Assembly (NCBI RefSeq): GCF_001949145.1
Contig: NW_019091362.1
Location: 11,317,948-11,381,947 of the forward strand
Direction: 5' to 3'
Origin: Acanthaster planci
Taxonomy: Eukaryota > Echinodermata > Asteroidea > Valvatida > Acanthasteridae
DNA length: 64,000 bases
Part shown: positions 11,001 to 26,000 of the stretch, piece after piece
Numbering within the stretch: position 1 is the first letter of the stretch
How the letters are laid out: the number at the start of each line of letters is the position of its first letter
The notes under the pieces: model-generated
Databases searched by the model: none
The model's input: only the letters and a program-made list of their open reading frames with translations
What the model was told of the DNA's origin: nothing
Program-made: the position numbers and the translations under genes

Positions 11001-14000
11001 CTAAATGATACGTACAGAAGTTATGCCAGTAACATATTTCAGCAGACTGGCGTATCCAAGGCCACAAGAAAAGGTTCATAGTTAATTCAACAAATTGAGT
11101 TTTGAAATTTTAAACCAGGAATGATGCACTTCACCCAAGATCATTTCTATCCGTTTCTTATCAAAAATTTAAACAAATCTGAACTGGACTTTCTCATCAC
11201 AATTAGTTGAATCAGGTAAAAACTGGTAGACTGTGGATCATTTGTTCACAAACATTTACAGTTAAAGCAACCAATACATTTGAGACTAAAGCAGGGCCTA
11301 CCCCCTACAAGTTATCATGAGTGAAGGGGAAACCTGTACCTTCACCAACAGTGACCAAGAACGAACATGTAGCCTCATTTCCAGTCACTGGATCCGTGGT
11401 ATTACAGGTTACTTTAGTTGCATTGTTATTTGGGAACTCGGAACCAACGTCCGGCTCACAGGTAACGCTGATTTCAGACTCCATCGAGCCTACAGCTGTC
11501 GCTTTCTGGTATTCCACTGGAGTAGTTGGAGGGGAGTCGTCTGGAGTAGCGATTACATCACTGGGGCAGGTTATGATTGGATCTGGAAAAGTTATCAAAG
11601 CACGATTTAAAAAAATCAAAGACACAGAGCGTGAGCATGTGTCACCCAACCAATCATCTGTTAGATCCACGGAATAGTAGAAACTGAAATTCTCTTCAAA
11701 CTTGTCAGTGTTTTACACACAAATACAAAACAAGATGAACTACTAAACTGCAATAAATGACAAAGAGGACGTTTCACCAACCTGCAGATTTTAGAATAAA
11801 TTAATTTAATACTTAACAAGGATTTTACTTTGAGCAGAGATATCTCCTGTTTTAAATTTCTCAGAATACTCCTTTTTTCTTGTATCTCCATCACTTTTGG
11901 AGCAGTGTCTTTTCTAGTTTCTGATGGGGAGTCAAACAATGTAACAAATTTCCAAAAAAACAAATCTAAAGTATAAGGAGAGAGTTGCAAGAATGCAAAT
12001 ATTCAGCCCTCATCTTAATGTGTGCCTTTAATCCGATAACGATTGCCAAATTGCTAATAAATACTCACACACTCTAACTTTGAAAAAGTTGATTGCCTCC
12101 ACCACAGTGCCTGAAACTGGCAATTCATACGGGGCCACACACTTGACATCCGTCTCACCCGGGGGAAACGTAAAGCCGGACTCCGGCGTGCACTTGACTT
12201 CGCCTTGCTGGTCTCCTGGGAGTGTTGAAGTTGGCAGATTCCAGCTAACTACAGCTGTTTGTTGTCCAAGATCTGGACCTTGGTCGATGTCCTGAACTGG
12301 GTTACTTAATGCCGGCACTGCACAGAAACAAGACAGGAAGCCTTTCAGTGTGAGGGTCACCACACGGGCGTGGGGCTTTAACACTCTCCAGTATTCTTCG
12401 CAAATGAACAGATTTATGAATAACATGGAATAAGACAATATGACAATGTGCGCAGATTTGGCCATTCAATTATCTAAGACAAACCCTTTTGAATAATTAT
12501 TTCCAATGGGTTAGCACACTCATGCTTCTTTAAATCTTCATGGACGGTGCAGTATTCTGCAGTTTTGCTGCTGAAAGATTTCTTTTTACGTAAAACTAGC
12601 CGAACCAAGGAAAGTCACAACTAACCAAACCATACAAGCAAAGTCACACCAAACAACCCCAGCCAACCCCACAAAAGTCCAAGTGCTACCCTATATGGCG
12701 AAAGGTGGAACCAGGATCATTAAAATATAGGAATATAACTCAGCAAGCAGCAACTATGTCCCTCCTCCCCTTTGTGTTCCTGAACCTAGACCAATTGGTA
12801 AACTATACCCTAAATCCCCAACCCCAACCCAATCCAACACCAACAAAAACCGAAACTAATCCAAGCACAGAAACAAATGTTGCCTGGAACTGAAATTTGC
12901 ATGAGAAAATGAAGGGAAAGTCGTCTCTGTTTTAAAAAGAGCGACTGCAGCTACATACTTACCCACACCCACAGAGGTGACACAAGTGGCATTTTCGGTT
13001 GCTGACTGTTCGGCTATGCATTCCACAGTAGTCTTCGTGCCTTCAAATTGGCTGCCGGATGGAGGGTCACAGGTCACAGTGACCTCGTTGCCATCTTTGT
13101 CTATTGCAGTTGGATTCAGGAAGGCTACTGTTGCTACGTAGTCATCAGGATCCGGTACTTGGTTGATAAATTCAGGACAAACATTCTCAAATTTTGGATC
13201 TGGAAAGAAAGCATGTAACGTTTCAAAAGCAAGACTCAAGATCTACTAGGTTTGTTTCATACTGGTGGGGAAGTTCTGTCAAAGCAATAAGGGATCAAGT
13301 CAAATGGCAATCTACACTAGATCTTTATTTTGCCACTGCGTATCATCGTCATCATCATCGTCATTGTCATCATCATCGTCGTCATCATCATGATCATCAT
13401 CATCGGCTCTCAGGCCAGATTAGCTGGTGTATTTCTTCTCACATGTCACGATCTTAATACTGGCTTTGAGCACATAACACTGTTAGAGGATGACCACCTA
13501 AATTAGTACAGGAGAAATGACCACTGTATGGTTAAAGGATAAAGTTTACAAGAAGGCATTGTTCCTTGCATTTTTACTCATTTGATGAGACAATGATGCA
13601 TTAAATTGCATATACATTAACCCATTACTCATGATTTAGCCAAGGAAAAGGATTGCTCGATAAACAGATCAACACAAACAGCCATCCAGATTTACGTACA
13701 AACTCTGACTTTGAAGCTGCATGTAGTTATCAAGGTCGGCACATTCGTATCAGTTGCACTGCAGGTAACATTAGTATCGCCTCCTTGAAACCTGGTTCCA
13801 CTTGCAGGCTCACATTGCACAGTTGCTTTGGTGTTATCAGCTTGTGTCGCTGTCCGCTCGGGATAGTCCACGTTGCTGGCATCTATGCCGTCGTTGGGTG
13901 AGACGATGAAATCTCTGGTGCAGTCCGGGTCAGGATCAAATATCGGAGCTGAAATTTGACAGAAGTTGGAAAATTTGGGTGGACACTTCTTCAAACGAGG

Positions 14001-17000
14001 GTACTGTCGTAGGTCAACTTGCCCCCCCCATGCCATTAACCCCTTACCATCATATGTTTTTTAAGGCATTATGGACCAAAAGGGGGCAAATTACCAAGTG
14101 GGGTGAGTTGACATGGAGGTGAGTTGCAAGGAGTTTGTCTGGGGAAAGATGCTGATGATTAGTAAGGTAAGAGTGACTGAGGGTATACACGAGTTGATTT
14201 GATTCCGTTCACGATACTCTGTCAATTCAACCAGCTTGTAAGGCTGCCCATCTAAGAAGATTTCACAGAGCAACTTTTTTTCACTGAGCATTTTTGGATG
14301 AGAATAATTATTTGCACTGACACAATTTGCTTAGTGAAATCAAGTATTGATTACAGAGAAAACCTAAATGAAATGATGCAAGGTTTAAAATCACTCTAGT
14401 GGCTTTTCACTCTTCTAAATAACAAAGACTGATCACCAACAGTCATGCAATCTCAAAAAGATCACATGATCTGCTACAAAGTTATGTAATGAGTATTAGA
14501 ATTAATGGAGCCTCGATGGCTGCAATGGAATTTTTCTACTAAAACATCCATATGTCCTATATTTTGTTCTAGCCTACATTTTCAGTCATTTTCTTCATGG
14601 TTTATTGTTGAGTAAGTAAATACAAACAATAAGCAAGCAGCCTATACATGTACTTCCTTAAAATTGTTTCTAGTGACTAAATTACGTTGGAGTTCACAGT
14701 TTGAATAGAGAAAGCCTGTACACTGAAACATATCTTTCGTAGACAACATCACAGCAACAGCTCCCTCACTTTTCCGAGAAAGCATGGATAATTTGAAATG
14801 TTTAAAAATATGCACTTTATATGCATTTATCTTCGAGGGATATCAAATTGTCTTCATACACTGAGGACAGATATAAAGTTACAGAAAAACGGTGTCTAAG
14901 TAAATTTTACTACTCTATTCTACAAGGTATTAAGTTTTCCTTTCAAGCAGCTCTTTTGCCTTAAACCACTTTCATCCCCAATTTTTCCAGCAGTCCTGGT
15001 GAATATTGGACTGATAATGACCATCCATTAGTACTGATTACAGTGTTGTCTCTCCTCCGAAAGCTGGCCAAAGTTCACCTAAATGGACTCATCATGACTA
15101 CAGCCCACGTACATGTATAAACTTGGACCTATAGAGTACCGAAGTGTGACATCACCGTGAACCAGAAAGTGCAGTGCAAACGAATGGAGTACGTGCACGT
15201 GTTGGTGTACGCGCTTGTTGGTTCACACGCTGGTTCTCGCACTGATGCCTTTTACACACTAATTGTGACGTATTCACTTCGGTACTCTGTTAGGACACGA
15301 TCTGGCAATTAGAAGGCCCAGATACTCAGGCTGTAAAAATGATGTAATTTTGCACCGTCAATACTTTATCACTTACAGTGTACATGTAAAAGTATGTTGC
15401 TGGTGCTCGATCTCAAGGGCATGCCTATATTAATCTTTTAGATTTCGTTAGCACAGCCACATCAAGCAATGGCATAAAATAGTGCTCACAATTAGCAAAT
15501 GTTTCTGCTAAAGTTAGCACAATGTTTCTCCTTAAACTGTCAAGCAGCTCTGTGAAATTGGGCCCTGCAGATCTTTCCCTCATGGCCCACATGTAGGCTT
15601 GCTACCAGTATATAAGGTGCATTCAAGAAGCCTTTTCAAAATATCAAATAAATTTTCAATAGTTTAGAAGCAAAAACTGCTCTTAAACCTGAGGCTGATT
15701 TTTCCTCTACGTAAACTCTGGAAAGAAGGCATTTTTGCTTTCTTAAAACAGCACCAGGCACCAAAAAAGGCTGTAAAAATTAAAATGATCGGTAAATGCA
15801 GGACTAACGTAATGAGCTTCAGGTCCCAATTCTGATTGGACAATATTCATGAATTTAGTCCAAAACAAAACCCAATGTTCGTGGAAGGGATTCTGAAACT
15901 TTCTCTCTCTGGTAAAGCATTTAAAATGTAATTTTTACGAATATAACTTTGGAACTGCTTATTTGCAGGCATACTTCTTCCAAAGGATTGTATATAAAAT
16001 GCTTGTTTGTCATCCCATTCTAGATCCATGATGCATTGTCAACATCGCAAAGGTAATCATTTCAAGTTCAGTCACTACATGTTTATGCTATTGGCTATTA
16101 AAGTCTTTTTGCTTTTCCAGTCTGTCTTCTCCAGATAATGCTTCCTTAAAAAAACGCTTGTAGAATTGCTTACCTTTACCAATTGTGACATTGAAAGAAC
16201 AAGAAACACTCTGTCCTGCCTGCACACTATCGTTAGCTGAGCAGGTAACAGCTGTCACTCCTTCAGCGAACCCATTACCCGGATTATAATCACAGGTAAC
16301 ATCAGGGGCTGTCCCAACAGAGTCAGTCGCGACCGGCATTGGGAAATCTACGGCACTGCCATTTGCCTGTACTATGGCAGCCGGGCAGCCGGTGGTAAAG
16401 ATAGGATCTACGAGTAAGAGAAGTGAGTAAAAAAAATAAATAATAAAAGGGTTTGACTGCAATTATCATGATACTGCTGCTCAAACAAGAAAGTAAAGCA
16501 CTGTAGATGCAACGAAGAGTAATATGTAACCGATATTCTTCCTTAGCCTAAAATGAAAACTAAAATGAACTGGAGAGAGGTTATCCATTCTGGATGCTTT
16601 CCAATCATACTTCTGAAGGTCCTACAGCCCACAACTCAGCAAAACACATCGCTAACATTGGTCAAGGCATTGGACAATATACATACATAATGACTGAGTG
16701 ACCAGCTGACAGTGTTAGCCACTGGCCAGCAACATATCGTGCACTTCACTGTCCAACCTCCATGACCAATTAGGGTAACTGTAGTGAACCAGTTATGCGG
16801 CGGGTGGGTATAGATATGGTGGCATATTTGTTGGGTGAATGTAGTGGATACAGACACAACACCAAGATTTGGAAAGCCCTCGATGTCCGAAGAAAAATGT
16901 CATTAACTACATAGCACGGCTGGATGGGTGTTGTTTTAACAAGGAAATAGCCCACTCTGAACTGGAAGTACTTACAGACGCGAACTTTAAAATCACACGT

Positions 17001-20000
17001 AGTTATCAGAGTTGATATCGAAGAATCCTGTGCTGTGCATGTAACATTTGTTTCCCCACCACTGAATGTCGCCCCACTAGCTGGTTTACACTCCACATTT
17101 GCGACACCGCCACTGGCGTCCTTGGCTGTCCGCTCAGGCCAAGAAACTACCTCTGCCTCATTTTTGCCAGCAGTTGGTGCAACATTGTAAGATTCCTCAC
17201 AATTTGGGCTTAGGTCAAATGTCGGAGCTGAAGTAAAAGGCAGAAAAATCCCATAAAAACTAGAAATTAGATCTCTCTGTGAAAATAGTGTGATGTCAAT
17301 TGGTACCCAAAATCTGATTTCACTGGAAACTGAATCTCTCTCTGAGGAAAGTCAAGTCCAAAAGTTTTTGACAAATCTATGGAATAAAGAAATATGACAA
17401 CAGACTGTTGCACATTCAAATTCTTGAATGTTGCAAATTGTATTTAATATAACTGAATACATGGGGATAGAAGCTGTTCAAAATAAGCAAGAAAGCCTTG
17501 ACCCAGTTCACTATTAAATTGATAGAGTGAGCAACAGAATTCCGGAAAAAGAATTTGAACTGGAGGAGGGATATCAGAAAACACCTCTGTTTTCCCCCGC
17601 CAAGGAAAGCTAAATTTGAATGATCTTGATACACTTGACCATAAAATCTTGTACCTGTATAATTAGTTCAAAACAAGGGTCCCCTTTGTTTCTCTTCTGG
17701 CAATGACAAATCTGCACAATGATTATTTTCCAGATTAAGTCTTTCCTTGGTGAATTTATAGCAGATCTGTTGTATGCAACAAGCACCCGCTGTATGAATG
17801 CACCGTGCTTTGCACTTTAACCCTAACACTCCTCAATCCTTCACCTGTTGGAGGACTGAGGAGTGTTAGGGTTAAGACACCAATAAGACAACAATAAAGC
17901 AGCAAAGACTTACAGAAGACTTTCGTGGGTTGAAGTATGTGTAAACCAATTGATAAACCAATAGCCACTTCAGAGAATGAGTCTGGCCACCTTTCAAAAA
18001 GAAACTATTCCTGTGGGCCTAAACTGCTGGATGTTTAACATTTTCTGCTCAAAGGATTTATATGTGACTCTGTTAATACATAACAGGGTCAAAAAGAGTG
18101 AAAGGAGCAACAATGGGGATACTGAGAACCCGGAGGTTAAGTCTATATGAATATGGTACCCCACATGGGATAATGCTGTGGTGTTGGAGATTTCAATGAA
18201 TGAAAAAGAGTAAATGGCCAACTCTCCTGAGAGTGGTGCCCACTGAACGGCACTGAGAATGGTTGACTTTTTACCGTTTTCAGATCCATATAGGCATGAT
18301 GGGCATGCAGTGACCTGTATAGGCACTACTCTGCCCCACTGAAGGACAGGGAGTGGCCAAGGGGCACAAGCCCCCTGTCCTGGGCAAAATGCCCTTTACT
18401 TGTGAAAAACAAACAGAAGAGGGAGTTTTGGAGTAATGCTTCCTTTCTCTTCCTTCCTAAAGCAGGTAAAACCCCCCTTTTTTTGCCCCACTTCTCAGAG
18501 CAGAAAGATCGCAAAATGTTACATAAAGAAATTCCAAAATCGGTTGTCCCCCCAGCAAGTTGGCACTTAAATAACTGGTTATGATGTACCATGGTTTCTA
18601 TGGGACCAATTTCATAGCCCTTATGGCACCAGCCTTACATTTCATGTTAATGAATACTTTCTCTGTACTCTCTCAAGCAAAAGATTTGAGAACCTCAATC
18701 TCACAAAGAGGGAGTTTCTCATAAATTTATTCAAAAAGAGTAAAAGCCAAAAGGGTGGAATGACTCAAAAAAGGGCCATAAAGGACACCTCAAAAGAATT
18801 TCACTATTTTGGAGTGGTTTCACCCTTTGTAGAGTGGTATTAAATCTTCAGCAGTGGTTTTATATATGATTCACTCAATTTGAAAGGGAGTTTTTCACTC
18901 TTTTGCCTTTAGAGAGTACTAAGATGCCACGTATAAGGCATATACCATAGCAAGTTTTAAGCTTTTCCAAAACTGAAAATTGAATGAGAGAAGCACATCA
19001 AAATATCACTATGATTTTTTCATAAGACCCAAATTTTCTCAGGCCATACTATGCCTGGCTGTCAGGAGTACTTACGAATGCCAATTGTCACAGTAAATGA
19101 ACAGCTAGCATTTAAGTTTCTGTCAGTATCAGTTGCTGTACATGTCACTGTGGTTAAAGGATCAGAAAGGGGGTCACCGCTCTTCGTGTTGCACAGGACA
19201 TCTACGGATTTCCCTCCCGAACCAACGGCAGTTGGAGTGTCAAAATAAGCCTCGGTATCATTCTGGATGATAGGAGAGGGGCAGCCGACTGTAAACTTGG
19301 GAACTGTGGGGAGAGGGGAGGAAGAGTTGACAAGACTGTTCACTGTCCGGCAGTAGTGAAACTGGGGTTCATTTTTAGGGGCCAGTGGCTTATTGTCATA
19401 ATGCTGATCTTACAAGCTATATTTTTACTAAATTTCGATTTAAAAAAGTACAACTGGAAATTTTCTTATGGATGGGTTTGGCGAGGGTGCAATTCGGGAA
19501 AATGGATGTCCCTACAGCCCCTCCCACAAACCACAACAGAACTGCAACCACACAAAATCATATGGGAACTTTCCATACCCTTTCTATACCTACATGTATG
19601 TAGAGAATTTTAAAATAACCCACCGTTCGTATGACACCTTGACACTTACACACATGAATGGTGAAACTACACTCTGCCGTCAATGCTCTGTCGCTGGTGT
19701 CGACTGCTGTGCAAGTGACTACCGTTGAACCGGCTTCAAACTTGTCAGTCCCGACGTCTTTGTCACAGGTTACGGCTGCTGGTTTTTTGTTTTGATCTTT
19801 GGCACTTGGAATGACCCATACAATCCCCTCCACAAACGACGCCGATCCGGGCTCAGCGTAAATGTCATCAACACACGGAGACTTATCAAAGGTCGGTACT
19901 GGAAAACAATCATAAAAAGAGAATAGCAACATCCTCAGACATTTCTGTTTTCCCACTTTATATCTTGCCAGACACTTATTCCTCATTCACTAAGAGGTTC

Positions 20001-23000
20001 TACTATGTGCATAGTAAGCCCGATCTACTAGACCAAATATACAATAAAATGCTAATTTTACTAATGTCACTCTGAATAAAAGCTACAAACCGACGCAAAA
20101 AAGGGAATTTCGAATTATAAAACAGGCGAGACCAGAATGGCGGAATGCAACGAACTGGAGGGTTTTGAAACTAATAAAAGCAAATTCGGGAGGCCAAAAG
20201 AAGCAACTTGGGACAGATAGTAAAGAAGCTCGCATTAATGATCAGAGGTATTACTACAACTTTTGGTATCTTATCAGCATCTTCATATCCCATAACTGCA
20301 TAATTTTGCCCGAATGGGACAATCATTCTAGTTTGCATAAAGCAAGCAAAATACTACATGCCTGCACAATATCCGAGTTTTGATCCTAAATAAATTACAA
20401 GACCATATTAGGGCAAAATAACACTCTAACAGAGTTAAGTCAACAAATAAATTCTTGCCTTTTGTAACATTTAACAGAAGTACAGGTCAGACTCAGCATT
20501 ATTTAAAAACTGGAATATTCAAATAGAGCTAAGGTTGTGAGAAAAGAAACATGTCTATAGCATCCAGATTTTTTTAAAGAAAGCGCAGGCGGGACTTTTC
20601 GTATTTTTTGTTTTCATTTTGTCTTTTTAAAAAAAAAATATCCAACAGCCAGTTTTTACCCATTTCCAGTGTTCAGAGACCAGGAATGAAAGAACAATGT
20701 TAATTGGACTGAGAACTGAACATTGGTTAAGGAGGTTTTGACGGTTTAGTGCCTTAGTAGCAAGGCTTCAAAGGTTTACTCCTAATCGCCCTGTACCTTA
20801 ATTATCCAGTTACTAGGTTAATCATAAATATCCCCTGTGCATGGATTAAATAAAGTGAGTACATTTTGGTTGATCTAAATGTGACATTTGGGGGCGATTT
20901 CTTGGGTTATAATCGTTGGATTTAGGGTGCAACGCATATCGTATTGTGCTCATGTCATTTGGGGGCGATTTCTTGGGTTTTAATTGTTCCAGGATTTAGG
21001 GTGCAATGCATATCGTATTGTGCTCATTATACATGTGTATACTCACAAGCGTAGAGGGCACATATTTTTGTAAAACTTAATTGGGGTTTCTCTGGTAAAT
21101 TTAGAGTCATATAATCATTGTTTAGGAGTGTTCCTTGTGTGTGCGGCATTTATCCAGGTTCATATGAACATGTTTTACTTGGCCAACTATGGATATGATT
21201 ACACATAATTGACTACTGTTTATGTTAATGTTTATAACATGTGTTTGATATTACATCAAGTGTTATCTCAGTATGTGCACATATTTATTAGTTTCTTCAT
21301 GTTCATTCTGTTTTGTAGACCACAGGGTAAATAAACAATTAAGGTCATCACCAGTTTGGCCACCGGCTCCTTTTCATAGTCCTTCGAGCCAGATCCTACA
21401 ACCAGCAACCCTTGGCTTTCAATGTCAAGAACCAGAATGTCTCGGACACAGCAAGATGACGTTCTTGGCCTGCCCCCCCCCCCATGGCCATACAGGTGAT
21501 GGCCAACAGCGATCACTCCTCCCATTGTAGCACCCATTCCAGTAGTTCCATCGCTTCCCATCTATCTGGGTTGGGTGAGAAATACGCCGCAAAGGTACAA
21601 GCCCTTTGTAAGAAGACTCAAGTTGAGGAGTTACAGTACCAGTTAGAAGAAGAGGAGGAACTGTATTGTATCAATGATGACGCCGGACAGGCCTGACTCA
21701 TGGCCGAAGAAATAGAGCATCAGGCTTTGAGAGAACATGAAGCCAGAACTGCCAAATTGTCACACCAACACAGACTGCATCGGGCTCAACAACAACTAGC
21801 TGAAGCTGAGGCCATCAGCACCTTAATTAGTGATGAGTCATCCCCGACCAGTACAACACTGACAGATGTCACCATTACTACAAGCCAAAGCACTACACCT
21901 GTGTGTACTTCCGCTCAACCTGTGCCCTCCACATCAACCATAGTGTGTTCTACTGTACCGGAAACATCTTCCCAGGCCATCCCAAGTCTTCCGACCTTTG
22001 CAGTGTCAAAGACTCCTTCAATGACTACACTTGTCAGTGGCCACCCCACACCACTGTGTGCTGATGGACATGTAACCATGACTACCAGTCACATGTCTCC
22101 CTACACAGCACATGAGCCTAAACCTCCCACTGGTTCCCCTCCGCTGGTACCCAGTATAACGGTCATGGACCTCCTTGTACGGACTTCCTAAGCTGACTCA
22201 TATTCTATGACGGAAGAGAGACGGCCNTGATCGCCACATCTGCCATAAAGTATGGCGACACCGAAGCAGTCGAGGAGTTCTCCCTCGATGTCCTCTCTCT
22301 TGTGGGCATGCTACAAGGTACAAGCCCTGAAGGGGCCCAACGGTGTCGAACTTCGAACGTTGTGGCTCACATGTGGACCAACTTCTCAGCAAGCTTGCCC
22401 ACAGCCACAGGACAAGTTTCATACAGCACTGCTTCAAGGAGGGTATCTTGAAGTCCAATTCCAGTTAAACCTATACGCTACTGCAGTTTCCAAGTTGGCT
22501 TTGGAAGAAAGCCCAGTCACACAGCTTTCACAGTAGATACAAGGAGTGATCATCAAAGAAAGATGCCCTAAAAGCATTACTCATGACAGCACCAACAAAC
22601 CCCAGCCTTATTGTCCCTACTGTGACAACAAGGAACACTACCTCGGTGGATATCCAGAGCTCAAGAAGCTGAAGACTGATCAGATCGTCAGTTGGATCCA
22701 GGAAGGGGGACGATGTTGGAAGTGTGGTCATTCTCATAAGCCAGACGAGTGCACTCTCAAGAAGCCATGCCACTGCAAAGAAGTTCACTTAACTGTGCTT
22801 TATGATGCCGCTCAGAAGATTACCAGTTGTGTCTTCAGCGTGCAGACATGAAGCCAGACTGTCTATGTTGACAGGCCAGTCTGTCCTCAAGTTGTTATGC
22901 TGAAGGTCGTGCCAGTTCTCCTTCATGGCCCTACTGGCACCATCGAAACATATGCCATCCTTGATGACGGCTCTGAGAGAAGTATGCTTCTGCAAACAGC

Positions 23001-26000
23001 GGCCAAGAACCTACAGCTTAAAGGCCAGCCTGAGACAGTGTTCCTTTGGACTGTCTGTGATGACGTTGTCGAATGCCAAGGTTTGACCCTTTGATCTGTT
23101 CAGGTGTCACCAAAGGGGAAGACCTACATAAAATACACCATCACTGGAGCCTTCTCTGCCAGCAATCTGTGCCTCTTAGAATATACATACCCAATAAGGG
23201 CTCTCCAGCAGCGGTATAGTCACCTCCGTCACCTGCCGCTACCGGTGCTTAATCAGGCATCACCAATGTTGCTCTTTGGAGCAGGCCACACTGATCTCAT
23301 CATCCCCAGATGCCCTATAAGATCTGGACCCCGTGGTGCATTAGTAACTATTTACACAAGGCTTGGTTGGACACTCCAAGGGCCAAATGGGAATCACTAT
23401 AAATACGTGGACCGAAGATTCTTCAAGACTTCCACATTCCCGGTGATGAATGACCTTCTGCAGCACGTGCAGATGTTGTGACAGGCTTATGTCCTCCCTT
23501 TTGCAAATGAAAAGGAAGTCACCTGATCCAAACACGATCAGTTTGATCTCCAGATGTTGGAGGCTAAAACCACCCATGTCAGCATTGATGGCGTGCAACG
23601 TTATGCCACACCCCTTGTGAGAATGCCAGATGGAGAAAAGTACCAGGTGACTAAGGACGCAGTTCTCCTAACACTTAAGAGAGCCAAGAACTGACTTCAG
23701 AAACACCTACAGCTGGCAGAGAAACACTACGAACTAAAAACAAAACTGGTCGACACTGGTCATGTGAGAATTTTGCCAGTTGATGAGGCTGCAAGGACTG
23801 ATGAATCCTGGTTCACTCCCCATCACACTGTACACCATAATGGGAAGTACCGACTGGTCTTCAATTGTTCTTTCGAGTATAACAACCAGGTGCTCAAAGA
23901 GCATCTCCTTCCTGTCACCTACCTGTGAACAAAAGATAAACCCCATTACATCCGTGTTAGCTTTGTCATGGCCAGGTCGAGAGTTGCCCCCAAACGGCAG
24001 CTATCAATGCCATGCTTGGAGCTGTCTCATCAGCATTGATGCCATGCAACATTATGCCACATCCCTTCTGAGAACTCCAAACGGAGACAAGAACCAGGTG
24101 ACTAAGGACGCAGTTCTCCCAATACTTAAGACAGCCGAGAAGTGACTTCAGAAACACCCACAGCTGGCAGAGAAACACTGTGAACTCAAAACAAAACTGG
24201 TCAATGCTGGTCATTTAGAATTTTGCCAGATGACGAGGCTGTAAGGACTGATGAATCCTGGTTCTTTCCCATCACACTGTACACCATAATGGGAAGTACC
24301 GACTGGTCTTCAATTGTTCTTTCCAGTATAACAACCAGGTGCTGAACTAGCATCTCCTTCCTGGACCACGACTGGTACATCTCTAATTGGTGTGCTGCTG
24401 CAATTCCGACAGCATGCCATGGCCATCTCCGAAGACACAATGAATAACCCATGCTGCGCCACCTTTGCACTCAGAAAGTGCGTCAGAGACCAGAAAGAGC
24501 ACGATCCTAAGGTGGTAGCATTAGTCAACAAGTCCTTCTATGTTTAGAACTGCTTGGACAGCCTGTCCTCATCCAGAAAAGCCAAACAACTGATCCATAA
24601 AATGCGCAACGTAATTGCTGATGCTGGCTTTGAAGTACGCCAGTGGGTCAGTAACACCCTTCAGTTGTAGAGGATCTGCCACCAGATGCTCGTTCCAATG
24701 GTTGTGAGCTGTGGTTAACCTATGGTGACATTGACTCCCTTGAGACCACCCTTGGGCTCCAGTGGGATTGCAGCACAGACAAACTGCAGTACCGCCACCG
24801 GATTATCGACTACGAGTCCCACAACATGAGGAGCATGTGTAAAATACTTGCAAGCCAGTATAATCCCATCGGTTACCTCACCCCATTCACTACCCGAGCC
24901 AGAGTGATAGTCCAAGACTTGTAAAAACCAAGCGTAACTGGGATGATGCAATTGGAGCCAGGTGCCATAAGAGACCAATGGCAAGCCTGGGAAATGGAAC
25001 TCCCATAACTGGCCAGCATCAAGCTGAACAGATGCTACACACCTCCCACTTATGGATGTTGAGGGTTCAACCCGCCTACTCCACACCTTCTGCGATGCAT
25101 CAGAGAGAGTTTATGGTGCTGTCGCCTACCTGCAAACAGAGAATAAACCCACAACATCCGTGTTAGCGAGAGTTGCCCCCAAACAGTAGCTATCAATGCC
25201 ACACTTGGAGCTGTCTGCAGCCTTGGATGGTGCCCAGCTGTGTCAGCTACTCCAAAAGGAACTGAGTCGACCTGTCAGGGATGTCGTCCTTTGGAGCGAC
25301 TCAACAAGTGTGCTTGCCTGGCTGAAATCTGAATCTTGCCGCTACAAGGTCTTTGTTGGCACCTGAGTGGCAGAAATTCAGACCCTCAATGACGTCAAAC
25401 AGTGGCACTGTGTAGATGCTAAGGGCAACCCAGCTGATGACCTCACCTGAGGAAAGACCCTGACGGAGCTCGCCCAAGAATGCAGATGGCGAAATGGACC
25501 CTCATTCTTCTTATTATCTCCAGACCAGCAGCCTGTCAACCCGGCCACAAAACCAGAAGACGTCTGCGAGTATAAGAAATCAACATTCTGTGGTACAGTA
25601 GCTGTGGATCCTTCAGACCCTCCTGACCTTTCCAAGTTTAACACGTGGGAAGACCTCATCATGGCTACATGGGGCGGCCGACAAAACTGAACCACCTGAG
25701 TGGAGTACTGAGGAGTGAGGCAACATCGAACAGCAGCTTTACCGCCATGCTCAGCAAGGTAGTTTCCCTAGTTTCGAGATAGCAGGCTTCTCCAGTTAGC
25801 TCCAGAGTACAGTGATTCCACTGGTCTCATCCATGTTGGAGGGCGTCTCCGGCATGTACATGTACAAGACATCCCCAACAAGTCCTGTCATCCCATCGTC
25901 ATGGATCCAGCACACCTCATTAATCGGCTTCTGATCTGAGAATATGACAAGAGACTACTTCATCACGGACCTCAATGTGTACTTGCAGAGATGAGGTGCA

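Noticed and set aside
11317-11677. Plus-strand frames opposite the HYR exons of gene A, and minus-strand frames opposite gene B
   Set aside because: These are shadows of the real exons in the complementary strand. The true strand has conserved cysteines, splice sites and phase.
10738-17227. A fifth cysteine at the end of many HYR domains (VRVC)
   Set aside because: The cysteine appears only when the donor GT is read through. After splicing, the split codon becomes Phe, Tyr, Ser or Leu, so there is no extra cysteine.
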